A DNA stretch of 64,000 bases from Sciscionella sediminilitoris (GTDB lineage: Bacteria; Actinomycetota; Actinomycetes; Mycobacteriales; Pseudonocardiaceae). The notes under the pieces were generated by a model. The model saw only the letters and a list, made by a program, of their open reading frames with translations, made no database searches and was not told where the DNA came from. Shown one piece after another: positions 7,585-15,286 of the stretch. The stretch lies in assembly GCF_000737195.2 (NCBI RefSeq), contig NZ_JALM01000074.1, positions 47,637 through 111,636 on the forward strand. Reading direction: 5' to 3'. Numbering within the stretch: the stretch's first letter is position 1; every line of letters begins with the position of its first letter. The translations under genes were made by a program, and so were the position numbers.

Positions 7585-8653
7585 GTACGGTGCGCTCGAA
7601 CGGCCCGCCGTGCTCGGCGGCGTACCCGATCGCCGCATTGACCCGATCCAGGCCGAACCGCTCGACGCGCTCCGCACCGAGGTCGAGGGCGCCCGCCCGG
7701 ACCAGCCGGATCAGGCCGGTATTGGCCGTGCGCGGGCCCATCCACTGTCCCCGTACGGTCACCGAGTTGCGCATGATCCACGGGTACGGCAGTGCGAGAT
7801 CGGCGCCGCCGAGCATGCCGACCCCGCCCATCAGCACCACCCGGCCGTACTCCCGCACGGTCATCACCGCGGCGCGGGTCGCCACGCTCGGTGCCCGCGG
7901 TGGCAGCAGGTCCAGCACCATGTCGATCGGTCCCCCGGCGGCCGCGGACATCGCGGCCCGGTCGGCCTCCTCGTCGCCACCGAGTTCGACCGGCCGCACC
8001 CGCGCGCCGAAGCGGTCGGCCAGCAGGTCCAGCGCCGCCCGGTTCCGTCCGGGGGTGATCACCGTGCCCGCCCCCATCGCCAGCGCCACGGCGACCGCAC
8101 TGCTGCCGAAGTTGCCCGTTGCCCCGCTGACGAGCAGGGTCTCGCCCGCCTCCAGTCCACCGGCGAGCAGCCCGCCGTAGGGGACGGCGTGTACGCCGAG
8201 CGCCGACCAGCGTGCCGGATCATCCGCGGCCGCCGCGGGCAGCGGGTACACGTTCTCCGTCGGGATCCGCATCAGTTCGGCGAACGAGCCGTCGGGAAAG
8301 GACCTGGCGAGCCGCGCACCGCCCGTGCCGCGCGAACTCCAGCCCTGCAAGGTGATGTCCGGGGTCAGCGCGTCGTCCCTGGACCGCACCGTCGGATCAC
8401 ACCACACCAGATCCCCGGCATGCACCCGCGTGGCGTCCGGGCCGACGCGCACGACCCTGCCCACCCCGCCGAGGCCGGGCACCACCGGCGGTTCGAGCGG
8501 ATAGTTCCGTTCGCCGCTGAACACCTCCCGCGCGTACGGCAGCACGAGTGCCGCGTGCACCTCGACCACCACCTCGCCGCCCGCCGCCTCGGGATCGGCT
8601 ACCTCCCGGACCTCGAGCGGTTCCCCGAACTCCGTCAATACCGCTGCTCGCAT
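7559..8653 (-). CDS. Medium-chain dehydrogenase/reductase (quinone-oxidoreductase type)
   Basis: This 364-residue MDR protein has an N-terminal GroES-like domain (VVVEVHAALVLPYAREVFSGERNYPLEPPVVPGLGGVGRV) and the nucleotide-binding motif VSGATGNFGSSAVAVALAMGA near residues 188-208. The catalytic-zinc Cys and His-Glu of alcohol dehydrogenases are absent (PGLGGVG replaces GHE), so it is likely a zinc-free NAD(P)H-dependent reductase. ATG 8653 follows GAGGAGG; a longer frame lacks such support. It is divergent from a LysR regulator, and a 15-bp palindrome lies between them, so it is probably that regulator's target. Confidence 0.88.
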   Translation of the reverse strand: MRAAVLTEFGEPLEVREVADPEAAGGEVVVEVHAALVLPYAREVFSGERNYPLEPPVVPGLGGVGRVVRVGPDATRVHAGDLVWCDPTVRSRDDALTPDITLQGWSSRGTGGARLARSFPDGSFAELMRIPTENVYPLPAAAADDPARWSALGVHAVPYGGLLAGGLEAGETLLVSGATGNFGSSAVAVALAMGAGTVITPGRNRAALDLLADRFGARVRPVELGGDEEADRAAMSAAAGGPIDMVLDLLPPRAPSVATRAAVMTVREYGRVVLMGGVGMLGGADLALPYPWIMRNSVTVRGQWMGPRTANTGLIRLVRAGALDLGAERVERFGLDRVNAAIGYAAEHGGPFERTVLTPADSSP

Positions 8654-8721
8654 CGGATGAGACCTCCTCGTTCCGGGATCGACGCTAGGCCGCGAGCAGC
8701 CATGCGGGAAGCGAGGATCCT

Positions 8722-8736
8722 GCATATCTGGTATGC
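8722..8736. promoter_or_regulatory. 15-bp palindrome between oxidoreductase and LysR
   Basis: GCATA, 5 bases, TATGC form a perfect inverted repeat in the 92-bp gap between the divergent genes and just upstream of the LysR start. It fits a LysR autoregulatory box. Confidence 0.6.
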
Positions 8737-8745
8737 GTAGTCAGC

Positions 8746-9633
8746 ATGGATCTGTCCAGTCAGAATCTGCGGGTACTGCGCCAGGTCGCCGAATCGGGCA
8801 GCTTCACCGCCGCGGCCGCGCACCTCGGCTACACCCAGTCGGCGATCTCCCGCCAGGCCGTCGCCCTCGAACGGACCGCGGGCACCGCCCTGTTCGAACG
8901 GCGCTCCGACGGGGTGCGGCTCACCCCCGCGGGACTGACCCTGCTGCGGCACGCCCGCACGATCCTCGATTCCGTCGCGGCCGCGGAGAGCGAGCTGACC
9001 GGTCCGAATGCCCGCACCGAACGCGTGCGGCTGGGGACCTTCCTGAGTGCGGGTGCGATGCTGCTGCCCGCCGCGCTCACCCGGCTCGCCGCGACCGATC
9101 CCCGGATCACGGTGACCACCCGCGAGGGCACGACGCCCGGCCTCGCACGGGCACTGCGCGCGGGTTCACTCGACCTCGCCGTGCTCAGTTCCCGCCCGCC
9201 ACACCGTGCGCCGGACAGCGAGTCGCCCCGCCTGCACACCGAGACCATCGAGGACACCGAGCTGCTCGTGGCCGCGGCGGCCACCGGCCGGTTCGCCGGG
9301 CGCTCCGCGGTACACCTCGACGAGCTCACCGAGGCCGACTGGATCGCCACCCCGTCCTCGAGCACCGAACCACTGCTCGGTGTCTGGCCAGGGCTGCCCG
9401 GACGGCCCCGTATCACACACAGCGCACGGGACTGGCTGACCAAACTGCACCTCGTCGCCGCCGGATTCGGCCTCACCACGGTGCCCTTCCGGATGGCGGC
9501 CGCGCTGCCGCCCGGGGTGATCCTGCTGCGCGTGGACGGCGCACCTCGGGAGATCCGCCGCGTGCTGCTGGCCCGGCCTCCCGGTCGCCCCTCGGCCGCG
9601 ATCACGGCCGTCAGCAGGGCGATCGCGCCGTAG
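8746..9633 (+). CDS. LysR-family transcriptional regulator
   Basis: This 295-residue regulator has HTH NLRVLRQVAESGSFTAAAAHLGYTQSAISRQAVALERTAG at residues 6-45 and a LysR substrate-binding domain beginning VRLGTFLSAGAMLLPAALTRL near 92. It is divergent from the zinc-free oxidoreductase at 8653, the usual arrangement for a regulator and its target. ATG 8746 is chosen because the family N-terminus begins there and -10-like TATGCG is 8 bases upstream. The effector is unknown. Confidence 0.92.
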   Translation: MDLSSQNLRVLRQVAESGSFTAAAAHLGYTQSAISRQAVALERTAGTALFERRSDGVRLTPAGLTLLRHARTILDSVAAAESELTGPNARTERVRLGTFLSAGAMLLPAALTRLAATDPRITVTTREGTTPGLARALRAGSLDLAVLSSRPPHRAPDSESPRLHTETIEDTELLVAAAATGRFAGRSAVHLDELTEADWIATPSSSTEPLLGVWPGLPGRPRITHSARDWLTKLHLVAAGFGLTTVPFRMAAALPPGVILLRVDGAPREIRRVLLARPPGRPSAAITAVSRAIAP

Positions 9634-9730
9634 ATACGCCCAGCACCAGTTTTCTCCGCCCGGCGACGGGGCTCGACTCGGCCGAACGGCCCGCGATCCG
9701 CGCCGTCGGTTCCTCGGACCTCGCCTGCCA

Positions 9731-9770
9731 GCTGGTGAGGGTTCGCGCTGAGACCCGCACCCTCACCAGC
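9731..9770. terminator. Strong hairpin between convergent genes
   Basis: A perfect 12-bp stem, GCTGGTGAGGGT paired with ACCCTCACCAGC, encloses a 16-base loop. It lies in the 220-bp gap between LysR (ending 9633) and the esterase (ending 9854 on the other strand), so it can serve as a bidirectional terminator. There is no T-tract, as is common in actinobacteria. It might alternatively be one copy of a dispersed palindromic repeat. Confidence 0.6.
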
Positions 9771-9853
9771 CACGATCATGAAGTCCGACTGGAGTACCAG
9801 GGCATCCGGATGCTCGTCGGCCTTGCCGAACGCTCGTCGTTCTCCGGCCCGTT

Positions 9854-10738
9854 CTAGGGTGATCCGATCGTGAGGCGCTCGGCGATGACCGCCCGCGCGT
9901 TCTCACCTGTTCGGGTCGGCAGCAGTGGATAGACATGCACGAGCCCCTCCCCCTCGTGGAACTCCACCTCGACCCCCGCCGCGCTCGCGCGGTCCCGCAG
10001 CAGGTGTGCGTCCGGGTTGAGGATGTCGTGGGTGCCGCTGAAGACGGTGAGCGGGCCGAGCCCCGCCAGGTCCCCGGCCAGCGGGCTCACGCGCGAATCC
10101 CCGGTGGGCAACTCGCCGCGCCAACGGTCCGAGAGCACACGGCCGCCGGGCACCGCCAACCAGGGATCGCTGGGCTGGACCTGCGGGATCCGCGGATTCG
10201 ACCAGGAGAGGTCCAGCGCCGGCGAAATCAGCAAGGTCCTCGGCAAGGTGACGCTGTGCTGGTCACGCAGAACCATCGCGGCGGACAGGGCGATCTGGTC
10301 CCCGGCGAGTCGTACCTCCCCGTGCGACTCGCCCGCCTCCCGGACAAGATCGACGACGGCGGTCACCACGGCGTCCGCCGTGCCGAACGGGACCAGCGGG
10401 TAGATCGGCACCACCACCGTCGTCCGTGCCTCGGCGGCGATCTGGGCCACCAGCCGCCAGTGCGCCGCGGAGATCTCGTTCACCCAGCCTCCGCCGTGGG
10501 TGTACACCACGGAGCCCTGAGGGCGGGCGTCCGCGGGGCGTACGCGGTAGACCGGCCAGCCGTCGCGGCGCGAGACATCGATGGTCACCGGAGACCCGAG
10601 CCGACGCGGTGGTGCGTAAGGGCGGGGCCGCAGCGCCAGGCGATCGATGTGGGCGCGAGCACCTCCAGGAGAGCGGAACACGCGATTCCGGCCGGCGGCA
10701 CGCAGATACAGAGGGATGACCCGTTCGGGAAGGCGCAT
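9854..10738 (-). CDS. Alpha/beta-hydrolase (HSL/esterase family) lacking the nucleophile motif
   Basis: The 294-residue frame has the oxyanion-hole motif THGGGW (near residue 80), the acid in GTHDILNPD and the histidine in EGLVHVYPL, as in hormone-sensitive-lipase-type esterases. The nucleophile elbow, normally GDSAGG, reads VRLAGDQIALSAA: the pattern is as if four codons (Ser-Ala-Gly-Gly) had been deleted in frame. It should therefore be inactive as a hydrolase, or do something else. ATG 10738 has GGAG 9 bases upstream; GTG 10777 is an alternative start. The next 350 bp hold no clear gene, which suggests local decay. Confidence 0.8.
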   Translation of the reverse strand: MRLPERVIPLYLRAAGRNRVFRSPGGARAHIDRLALRPRPYAPPRRLGSPVTIDVSRRDGWPVYRVRPADARPQGSVVYTHGGGWVNEISAAHWRLVAQIAAEARTTVVVPIYPLVPFGTADAVVTAVVDLVREAGESHGEVRLAGDQIALSAAMVLRDQHSVTLPRTLLISPALDLSWSNPRIPQVQPSDPWLAVPGGRVLSDRWRGELPTGDSRVSPLAGDLAGLGPLTVFSGTHDILNPDAHLLRDRASAAGVEVEFHEGEGLVHVYPLLPTRTGENARAVIAERLTIGSP

Positions 10739-10777
10739 CAGAGTCGGCTCCAGGGGCGTCAGGGCGCGGATTCGCAC

Positions 10778-11130
10778 TGCTTGGGGGGCGGACGATCAAT
10801 GACGGTACCCGCCGGACGGCATTCCCGCAGAGCTGGTCCGCTACCGCTACCACGCGCCCACCCGCACATCGTTGCCCGTTCTGGTTCCGCATTGCTGGAG
10901 CTCGGCGGCCTGTCGAGGACTCCGCCGGAATACGACGGCACCAGTCGAATCGCCTGGATTATCGAACAGCTCACCGACACCGAGAGGAACGCAACGAGAT
11001 CGGAGTCGTTCCGCACCGAGTCCGGGACCTGGATCCGCGGTGCGATGATCCCGCACCTTGTCCATGGCGTCTGCCGCGTCCGGTTGACCTGGATCGGCAC
11101 CTTCCACCGCAGTTGGCTACCGCCTGACCC
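10778..11130. other. About 350 bp without a supported gene
   Basis: No frame here is convincing. A plus-strand frame from 10799 to 11158 (119 codons) has poor third-position GC. A short stretch in another frame (around 10798-10860, YPPDGIPAELVRYRYHA) has native-looking codon use but breaks off. This looks like remnants of a decayed gene; no terminator or promoter was recognised. Confidence 0.4.
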
Positions 11131-11790
11131 TCATCTCGGCGAAACGATCGCGCCCTGAGTCCGGTTGATCCTCGCCAACCAGGCGGGCCCGCCCGCCTCG
11201 TCGTGGAACCTCGTGTGGATCCGGGCGGATCCGACCGCGCCGAGTTCCCAGCCGCTGCCCGGCCCGAACGCGGCCCGCAGCTCGTCCCGGGTGACCGGGT
11301 GCGGGCCGGTGCCGGGGCCCTCATCGCTGAAGCACAACACGTACAGGATCCCGCCGGGCTCGGTCACGGCGGCCAGGCTTGCCAGGTAGGCGCGTCGTTC
11401 CGCGGCGTCGCAGGTGTGGAACAGTCCGCAGTCGAGCACGCTAGCGAAGTTGCGGTCGAGGCGGTCGAGCGCGAAGGCGTCGGCGACGGCGAATTCGGCC
11501 GCGAGCTCGCGCGACTCGGCTTTCTCCCGGGCCATGGCGATGGCGGTCGCGGCGAGGTCGACGCCGAACACCGGCAGTCCGAGCGCGGCGAGGTACAGGG
11601 CGTTCTCCCCGGTCCCGCACCCGGCGTCGAGCACGGGGCCGGTGAATCCGCCCGCATCGGCGAGCCGCGCGATCGCCGGTTGCGGGCGGTCGATGTCCCA
11701 GGGCGCGGGGCCGTCGTGGTACGAGGCATCCCAGGGCTGCCCGGCCATCCGCTCGTGGCTGGTCGGTCGCCTGCCGTCATAGGGATCCAT
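11131..11790 (-). CDS. Class I SAM-dependent methyltransferase
   Basis: This 219-residue protein has the SAM motif VLDAGCGTGENALYLAALG near residues 52-70 and FGVDLA after it, with FASVLDCGLFHTCD as the motif III region. The N-terminal WDASYHDGPAPWDIDRPQ is typical of a widespread small-molecule methyltransferase group. ATG 11790 follows GGAGG. The gene lies 25 bases after an SRPBCC gene on the same strand, so the two are probably cotranscribed. The acceptor is unknown. Confidence 0.88.
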   Translation of the reverse strand: MDPYDGRRPTSHERMAGQPWDASYHDGPAPWDIDRPQPAIARLADAGGFTGPVLDAGCGTGENALYLAALGLPVFGVDLAATAIAMAREKAESRELAAEFAVADAFALDRLDRNFASVLDCGLFHTCDAAERRAYLASLAAVTEPGGILYVLCFSDEGPGTGPHPVTRDELRAAFGPGSGWELGAVGSARIHTRFHDEAGGPAWLARINRTQGAIVSPR

Positions 11791-11815
11791 CGCCGCCTCC
11801 GTGGCCGCGCCGGTC

Positions 11816-12280
11816 TTACTCCCCGGCGCCCTCGGCGAGCACGGCCAGCCGGTCGATCGAGGCGCGCAGCCAGTCGGGCGTGGTGGCGCGGGCCTTTTGC
11901 AACCGCATTGTCTCGCTCGGCGCCAGCCGGGTCCAGTCATAGGTGTGCGTGACCCGGGTGTGCGTCTCGCCGAGCGGTTCGAGCTCCCAGCGCCAGAGGT
12001 GACCAGGCGGCTCGTGGCCCGGTTCGGCGGGGATCCAGGCGATCCGCCTGCCTTCCTCGAACTCCACCACGCGGTTCTCCCGCACGGTTCCGTTCGTCAG
12101 CGTCGTGCGGAAGATCTCCCCCGTGCCGTGCACCCGCTGTCCGGCGACAGCCTCGGCGAGGTTGTCGTTGCCGTCCCAGCTCGGCTGCTTCGCGGGATCG
12201 GCGATCAGTTCGAAAATGCGCTCGGTTCCGGCGGCGATGTCCCGGCTTGCGCGCACCACGCGCTCCGTCTGTTCGGTCAC
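11816..12280 (-). CDS. SRPBCC family protein (polyketide-cyclase/START fold)
   Basis: This protein of about 154 residues begins VTEQTERVVRASRDIAAGTERIFELIADPAKQPSWDGNDN, the usual start of an SRPBCC ligand-binding fold, and ends DWLRASIDRLAVLAEG. It is a clear paralogue of the SRPBCC protein at 22928-23377, which shares RVT-TYDW and GLRASIDRLA segments. GTG 12280 is the preferred start; TTG 12292 is possible. It precedes the methyltransferase in one operon. Members bind hydrophobic ligands; no catalytic role can be assigned. Confidence 0.8.
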   Translation of the reverse strand: MTEQTERVVRASRDIAAGTERIFELIADPAKQPSWDGNDNLAEAVAGQRVHGTGEIFRTTLTNGTVRENRVVEFEEGRRIAWIPAEPGHEPPGHLWRWELEPLGETHTRVTHTYDWTRLAPSETMRLQKARATTPDWLRASIDRLAVLAEGAGE

Positions 12281-12352
12281 CCGATCATGCAATCACATCT
12301 CGCCATCTGCTAGGGACATTCCACGGACAACGAGACGGTGAAGGGGACGGAC

Positions 12353-13510
12353 ATGCCCGCAGTGAGCCAGGAGGATTTCCGGCCGATCCAGGAGCTGGTG
12401 CACGAGTTCATCCGGGACCGGGTGGTACCGCGCGAGCAGGAGATCGCCGATGCCGACGCGATACCGGAGGAACTGCGCAGGCAGGCCGCCGAGATGGGGC
12501 TGTTCGGGTACGCCATCCCCCAGGAATGGGGCGGGCTGGGCCTGGACCTCACCCAGGACGTGGAGCTGGCCATGGAGTTCGGCTACACGACCCTGGCGCT
12601 GCGGTCGATGTTCGGCACCAACAACGGCATCGCCGGTCAGGTGCTGGTCGGTTTCGGCACGGATGAGCAGAAATCCGAGTGGCTGGAGCGTATCGCCTCG
12701 GGCGCGGTGGTCGCGTCCTTCGCGCTCACCGAGCCGGGCGCCGGGTCCAATCCGGCCGGGCTGCGCACCAGCGCGGTGCGCGACGGGGACGACTGGGTGA
12801 TCGACGGGCAGAAGCGGTTCATCACCAACGCGCCGATCGCCGACCTGTTCATCGTGTTCGCCCGCACCCGCCCGGCTGACGAGTCCGGGACCGGGATCGC
12901 GGTGTTCCTGGTCCCCGCGGACACGCCGGGCGTCGAGGTCGCCGCCAAGGACCGGAAGATGGGCCAGGAGGGCGCGTGGACCGCGGACGTGAACCTCACC
13001 GGGGTCCGGGTGCCCGCGGCAAGCCTGATCGGCGGGGATGAGGAGGCCGGTTACCGCGCGGCGATGACCTCACTGGCTCGCGGCCGGGTGCACATCGCCG
13101 CGCTCGCGGTCGGCACCGCGCAGCGCGCGCTCGACGAGTCGGTGGCCTATGCCGCCTCGGCCACCCAGGGCGGTACCCCGATCGGGGATTTCCAGCTGGT
13201 CCAGGCCATGCTCGCGGATCAGCAGACCGGGGTGCTCGCCGGTCGCGCCCTGGTCCGCGAGACCGCGCGGAACTACGTCAGCGGCGCGGACCGGCGGATC
13301 GGCCCCTCGGCGGCGAAGCTGTACTGCACGGAGATGGTCGCCCAGGTCGCCGATCTCGCGGTCCAGGTGCACGGTGGAACCGGCTACATGCGGGATGTTC
13401 CCGTCGAGCGCATCTACCGCGATGTGCGCCTGCTTCGCCTGTACGAGGGCACCAGTGAGATCCAGCGCCTGATCATCGGCGGCGGGCTGGTGCGCAGGGC
13501 CAGGCGCTGA
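12353..13510 (+). CDS. Acyl-CoA dehydrogenase
   Basis: This is a 385-residue FAD-dependent acyl-CoA dehydrogenase. It shows the substrate/FAD signatures ASFALTEPGAGSNPAG near residues 120-135 and KRFITNAPIADLFIVFAR, and the C-terminal RLYEGTSEIQRLIIGGGL with the glutamate in YEG at the usual catalytic position of short/medium-chain enzymes. ATG 12353 was chosen over GTG 12338 because AAGGGG precedes it. It runs toward the convergent cassette-B operon and may contribute the alpha,beta-desaturation step there. Confidence 0.93.
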   Translation: MPAVSQEDFRPIQELVHEFIRDRVVPREQEIADADAIPEELRRQAAEMGLFGYAIPQEWGGLGLDLTQDVELAMEFGYTTLALRSMFGTNNGIAGQVLVGFGTDEQKSEWLERIASGAVVASFALTEPGAGSNPAGLRTSAVRDGDDWVIDGQKRFITNAPIADLFIVFARTRPADESGTGIAVFLVPADTPGVEVAAKDRKMGQEGAWTADVNLTGVRVPAASLIGGDEEAGYRAAMTSLARGRVHIAALAVGTAQRALDESVAYAASATQGGTPIGDFQLVQAMLADQQTGVLAGRALVRETARNYVSGADRRIGPSAAKLYCTEMVAQVADLAVQVHGGTGYMRDVPVERIYRDVRLLRLYEGTSEIQRLIIGGGLVRRARR

Positions 13511-13515
13511 TCCGC

Positions 13516-14379
13516 TCACGGATGCGGGTAGAAACCCTCGCCGGACTTCACGCCGAGTTTGCCCGCATCCACGTAGCGGTGCAGCAGGTCCCGCGGTCCG
13601 CGCGGCAGATCCGGGTTCTCCCGCGCGTAGTGCTCCTCGATGTCCAGGACCACGTCCAGGCCGACCTGATCCATCATCTGGAAGGGCCCGGCGGGCAGGT
13701 GCCAGTTGAGCCGGAACATCGCGTCCACGTCCTCGGGGCGCGCCACGCCCTCGGCGACCACGGCGAGCGATTCCCGTTTGATGGCGGCCCAGACGCGGTT
13801 GAAGATGAACCCGACGCTTTCCCTGCGGGCCTCGAACGGGTGGATGTCGAACTCCGGCAGCACCGCGAGCAGGGTGTCGAGCAGCCCGCGTTCGGTCTCG
13901 CCATCGGACATGAGGTCCACGGCCTTCGCCTCCGGCGGCATGTAGAAGTGCATATTGCACAGCCGCTTCGGATCCCGGACGCGTTCGGTCATCAGCCGCG
14001 AGGGATAGGAGGAGGAGTTGGTGGTGAAGATCGTGTCCGCGGGCGCGGCGGCGTCGATCTCGCCCCACAGCGGGATTTTCACGTCCAGCCGCTCCGGTAC
14101 CGCCTCCACGACGAGCCAGGCCCGCGCCACGGCCTCGGCGACCGATTCCGCCGCGACCGCCTTGCCGGGCGTACCGGAACCGCGTGCGGTGATCAGCCCC
14201 GGCAGTTCCCCGGCCACGGACTCGGTTGCCGCCCGGGCCTGCTCGGCGCTCGGATCGTAGACGCGCACGGTCCCGCCGCGGGAGGCGAACATCAGCGCGA
14301 TCCGGCGGCCGAGTGTCCCGGCACCGAACACCGCGACCGGGCGGTCCTGGATGTCGGCGAACGAGAAGGTGTACGGCAT
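13516..14379 (-). CDS. 3-hydroxyacyl-CoA dehydrogenase family protein
   Basis: This 287-residue NAD-binding protein has the Rossmann motif VAVFGAGTLGRRIALMFASRG at residues 15-35 and the family signature NSSSYPSRLMTERVRDPKRLCNMHFYMPP near 115-145 with the catalytic-region His. The C-terminal helical domain ends GKLGVKSGEGFYPH, typical of the family. It is the last gene of the cassette-B operon, 5 bases after the propeller gene. A role as NAD-dependent dehydrogenase of a beta-hydroxy acid or its CoA ester is expected; the substrate is unknown. Confidence 0.88.
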   Translation of the reverse strand: MPYTFSFADIQDRPVAVFGAGTLGRRIALMFASRGGTVRVYDPSAEQARAATESVAGELPGLITARGSGTPGKAVAAESVAEAVARAWLVVEAVPERLDVKIPLWGEIDAAAPADTIFTTNSSSYPSRLMTERVRDPKRLCNMHFYMPPEAKAVDLMSDGETERGLLDTLLAVLPEFDIHPFEARRESVGFIFNRVWAAIKRESLAVVAEGVARPEDVDAMFRLNWHLPAGPFQMMDQVGLDVVLDIEEHYARENPDLPRGPRDLLHRYVDAGKLGVKSGEGFYPHP

Positions 14380-14384
14380 GGTGC

Positions 14385-15284
14385 TCACGCTCCGATCCCG
14401 GCGAGCCCGGTGCAGTGGTCCCGCAGCCGTACGAACACGCGAGCCTCGCCGCCACCGGCTTCCGGCAACGGGACCACGCTGATCCGCCCGCCCAGATCGG
14501 AGACGTAGGCGCGATCGGTGTCCACGGCGAGACCGATGGCCTCGCTGAACCCACCGGCGAGGATCTCCGGTTCGGCGCCCTTCTCCCCCGCCGCCGGGAC
14601 CGGCGCGCGGTTGAGCGTGTTGCCCGCGGGCTCCGCCCCGCGATCGGTCCAGTACAGCCATCCGCCGCGCAGTTCGAGGTCGATCGGTTCCGGAAGTCCG
14701 TCCCAGAGCACCTCGATGTCCGAGCGGGTGGCAGCGGTCTCGCCTCCGGGAATCTCCAGGCCCGCGCGCAGGATCCGGCCCGCCCCGCCCTTGCTCGGGC
14801 CCTTCTGCGTCCAGTACAGGTATCCGGCCGCGCGGTCCACGGCCACCCCGACGCATTCCTGCAACCCGCTCGCATCGGGGGTGTTCACCACGAGATCGGT
14901 CAGCCCGGTCCCGTCGGCGCGTACCCGGCTGACGCGGAATCCCTCGCGGTCGCCCCAGTACAGGGTGCCCGCTCGGTCCGAGGCGAGCTGTTTGCCGGTG
15001 GTGATCGTGCCCGGGGCGAGCACATCGCGCACCTCGGTCCCGTCCAGCCGCATCGCGTGCAGTCCGCCGTCGCGCGCGGTGTAATCCATGCCCGCCTCGC
15101 CCGGAATCTCCGGATCGAGCACCGGTTTGCCCATCGTGGTCCAGTAGATCGTCCCGTTCTCGACCACCACGCCGTCCGGAGACCAGCCGCCGCGTTCCCG
15201 GATCGTCGTGACGTTCCCGTTCTCGGTGTCGATGCGGTAGACGGCTCCGGTGCGTACACCGAGCACCACCAGTTCCGCGAACAT
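14385..15284 (-). CDS. YWTD/LRE-like six-bladed beta-propeller protein
   Basis: This 299-residue protein has repeated blades marked by YWTTMGKP, YWGDREG, YWTQKGPSK and YWTDRGAEP, the LDL-receptor class B/SMP-30 propeller pattern. There is no signal peptide, so it is cytoplasmic. ATG 15284 has GGAGG that overlaps the end of the CoA-transferase gene, so the genes are tightly coupled. A lactonase or hydrolase role within the pathway is possible, but canonical SMP-30 metal residues are not evident. Confidence 0.82.
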   Translation of the reverse strand: MFAELVVLGVRTGAVYRIDTENGNVTTIRERGGWSPDGVVVENGTIYWTTMGKPVLDPEIPGEAGMDYTARDGGLHAMRLDGTEVRDVLAPGTITTGKQLASDRAGTLYWGDREGFRVSRVRADGTGLTDLVVNTPDASGLQECVGVAVDRAAGYLYWTQKGPSKGGAGRILRAGLEIPGGETAATRSDIEVLWDGLPEPIDLELRGGWLYWTDRGAEPAGNTLNRAPVPAAGEKGAEPEILAGGFSEAIGLAVDTDRAYVSDLGGRISVVPLPEAGGGEARVFVRLRDHCTGLAGIGA

Positions 15285-15286
15285 GT

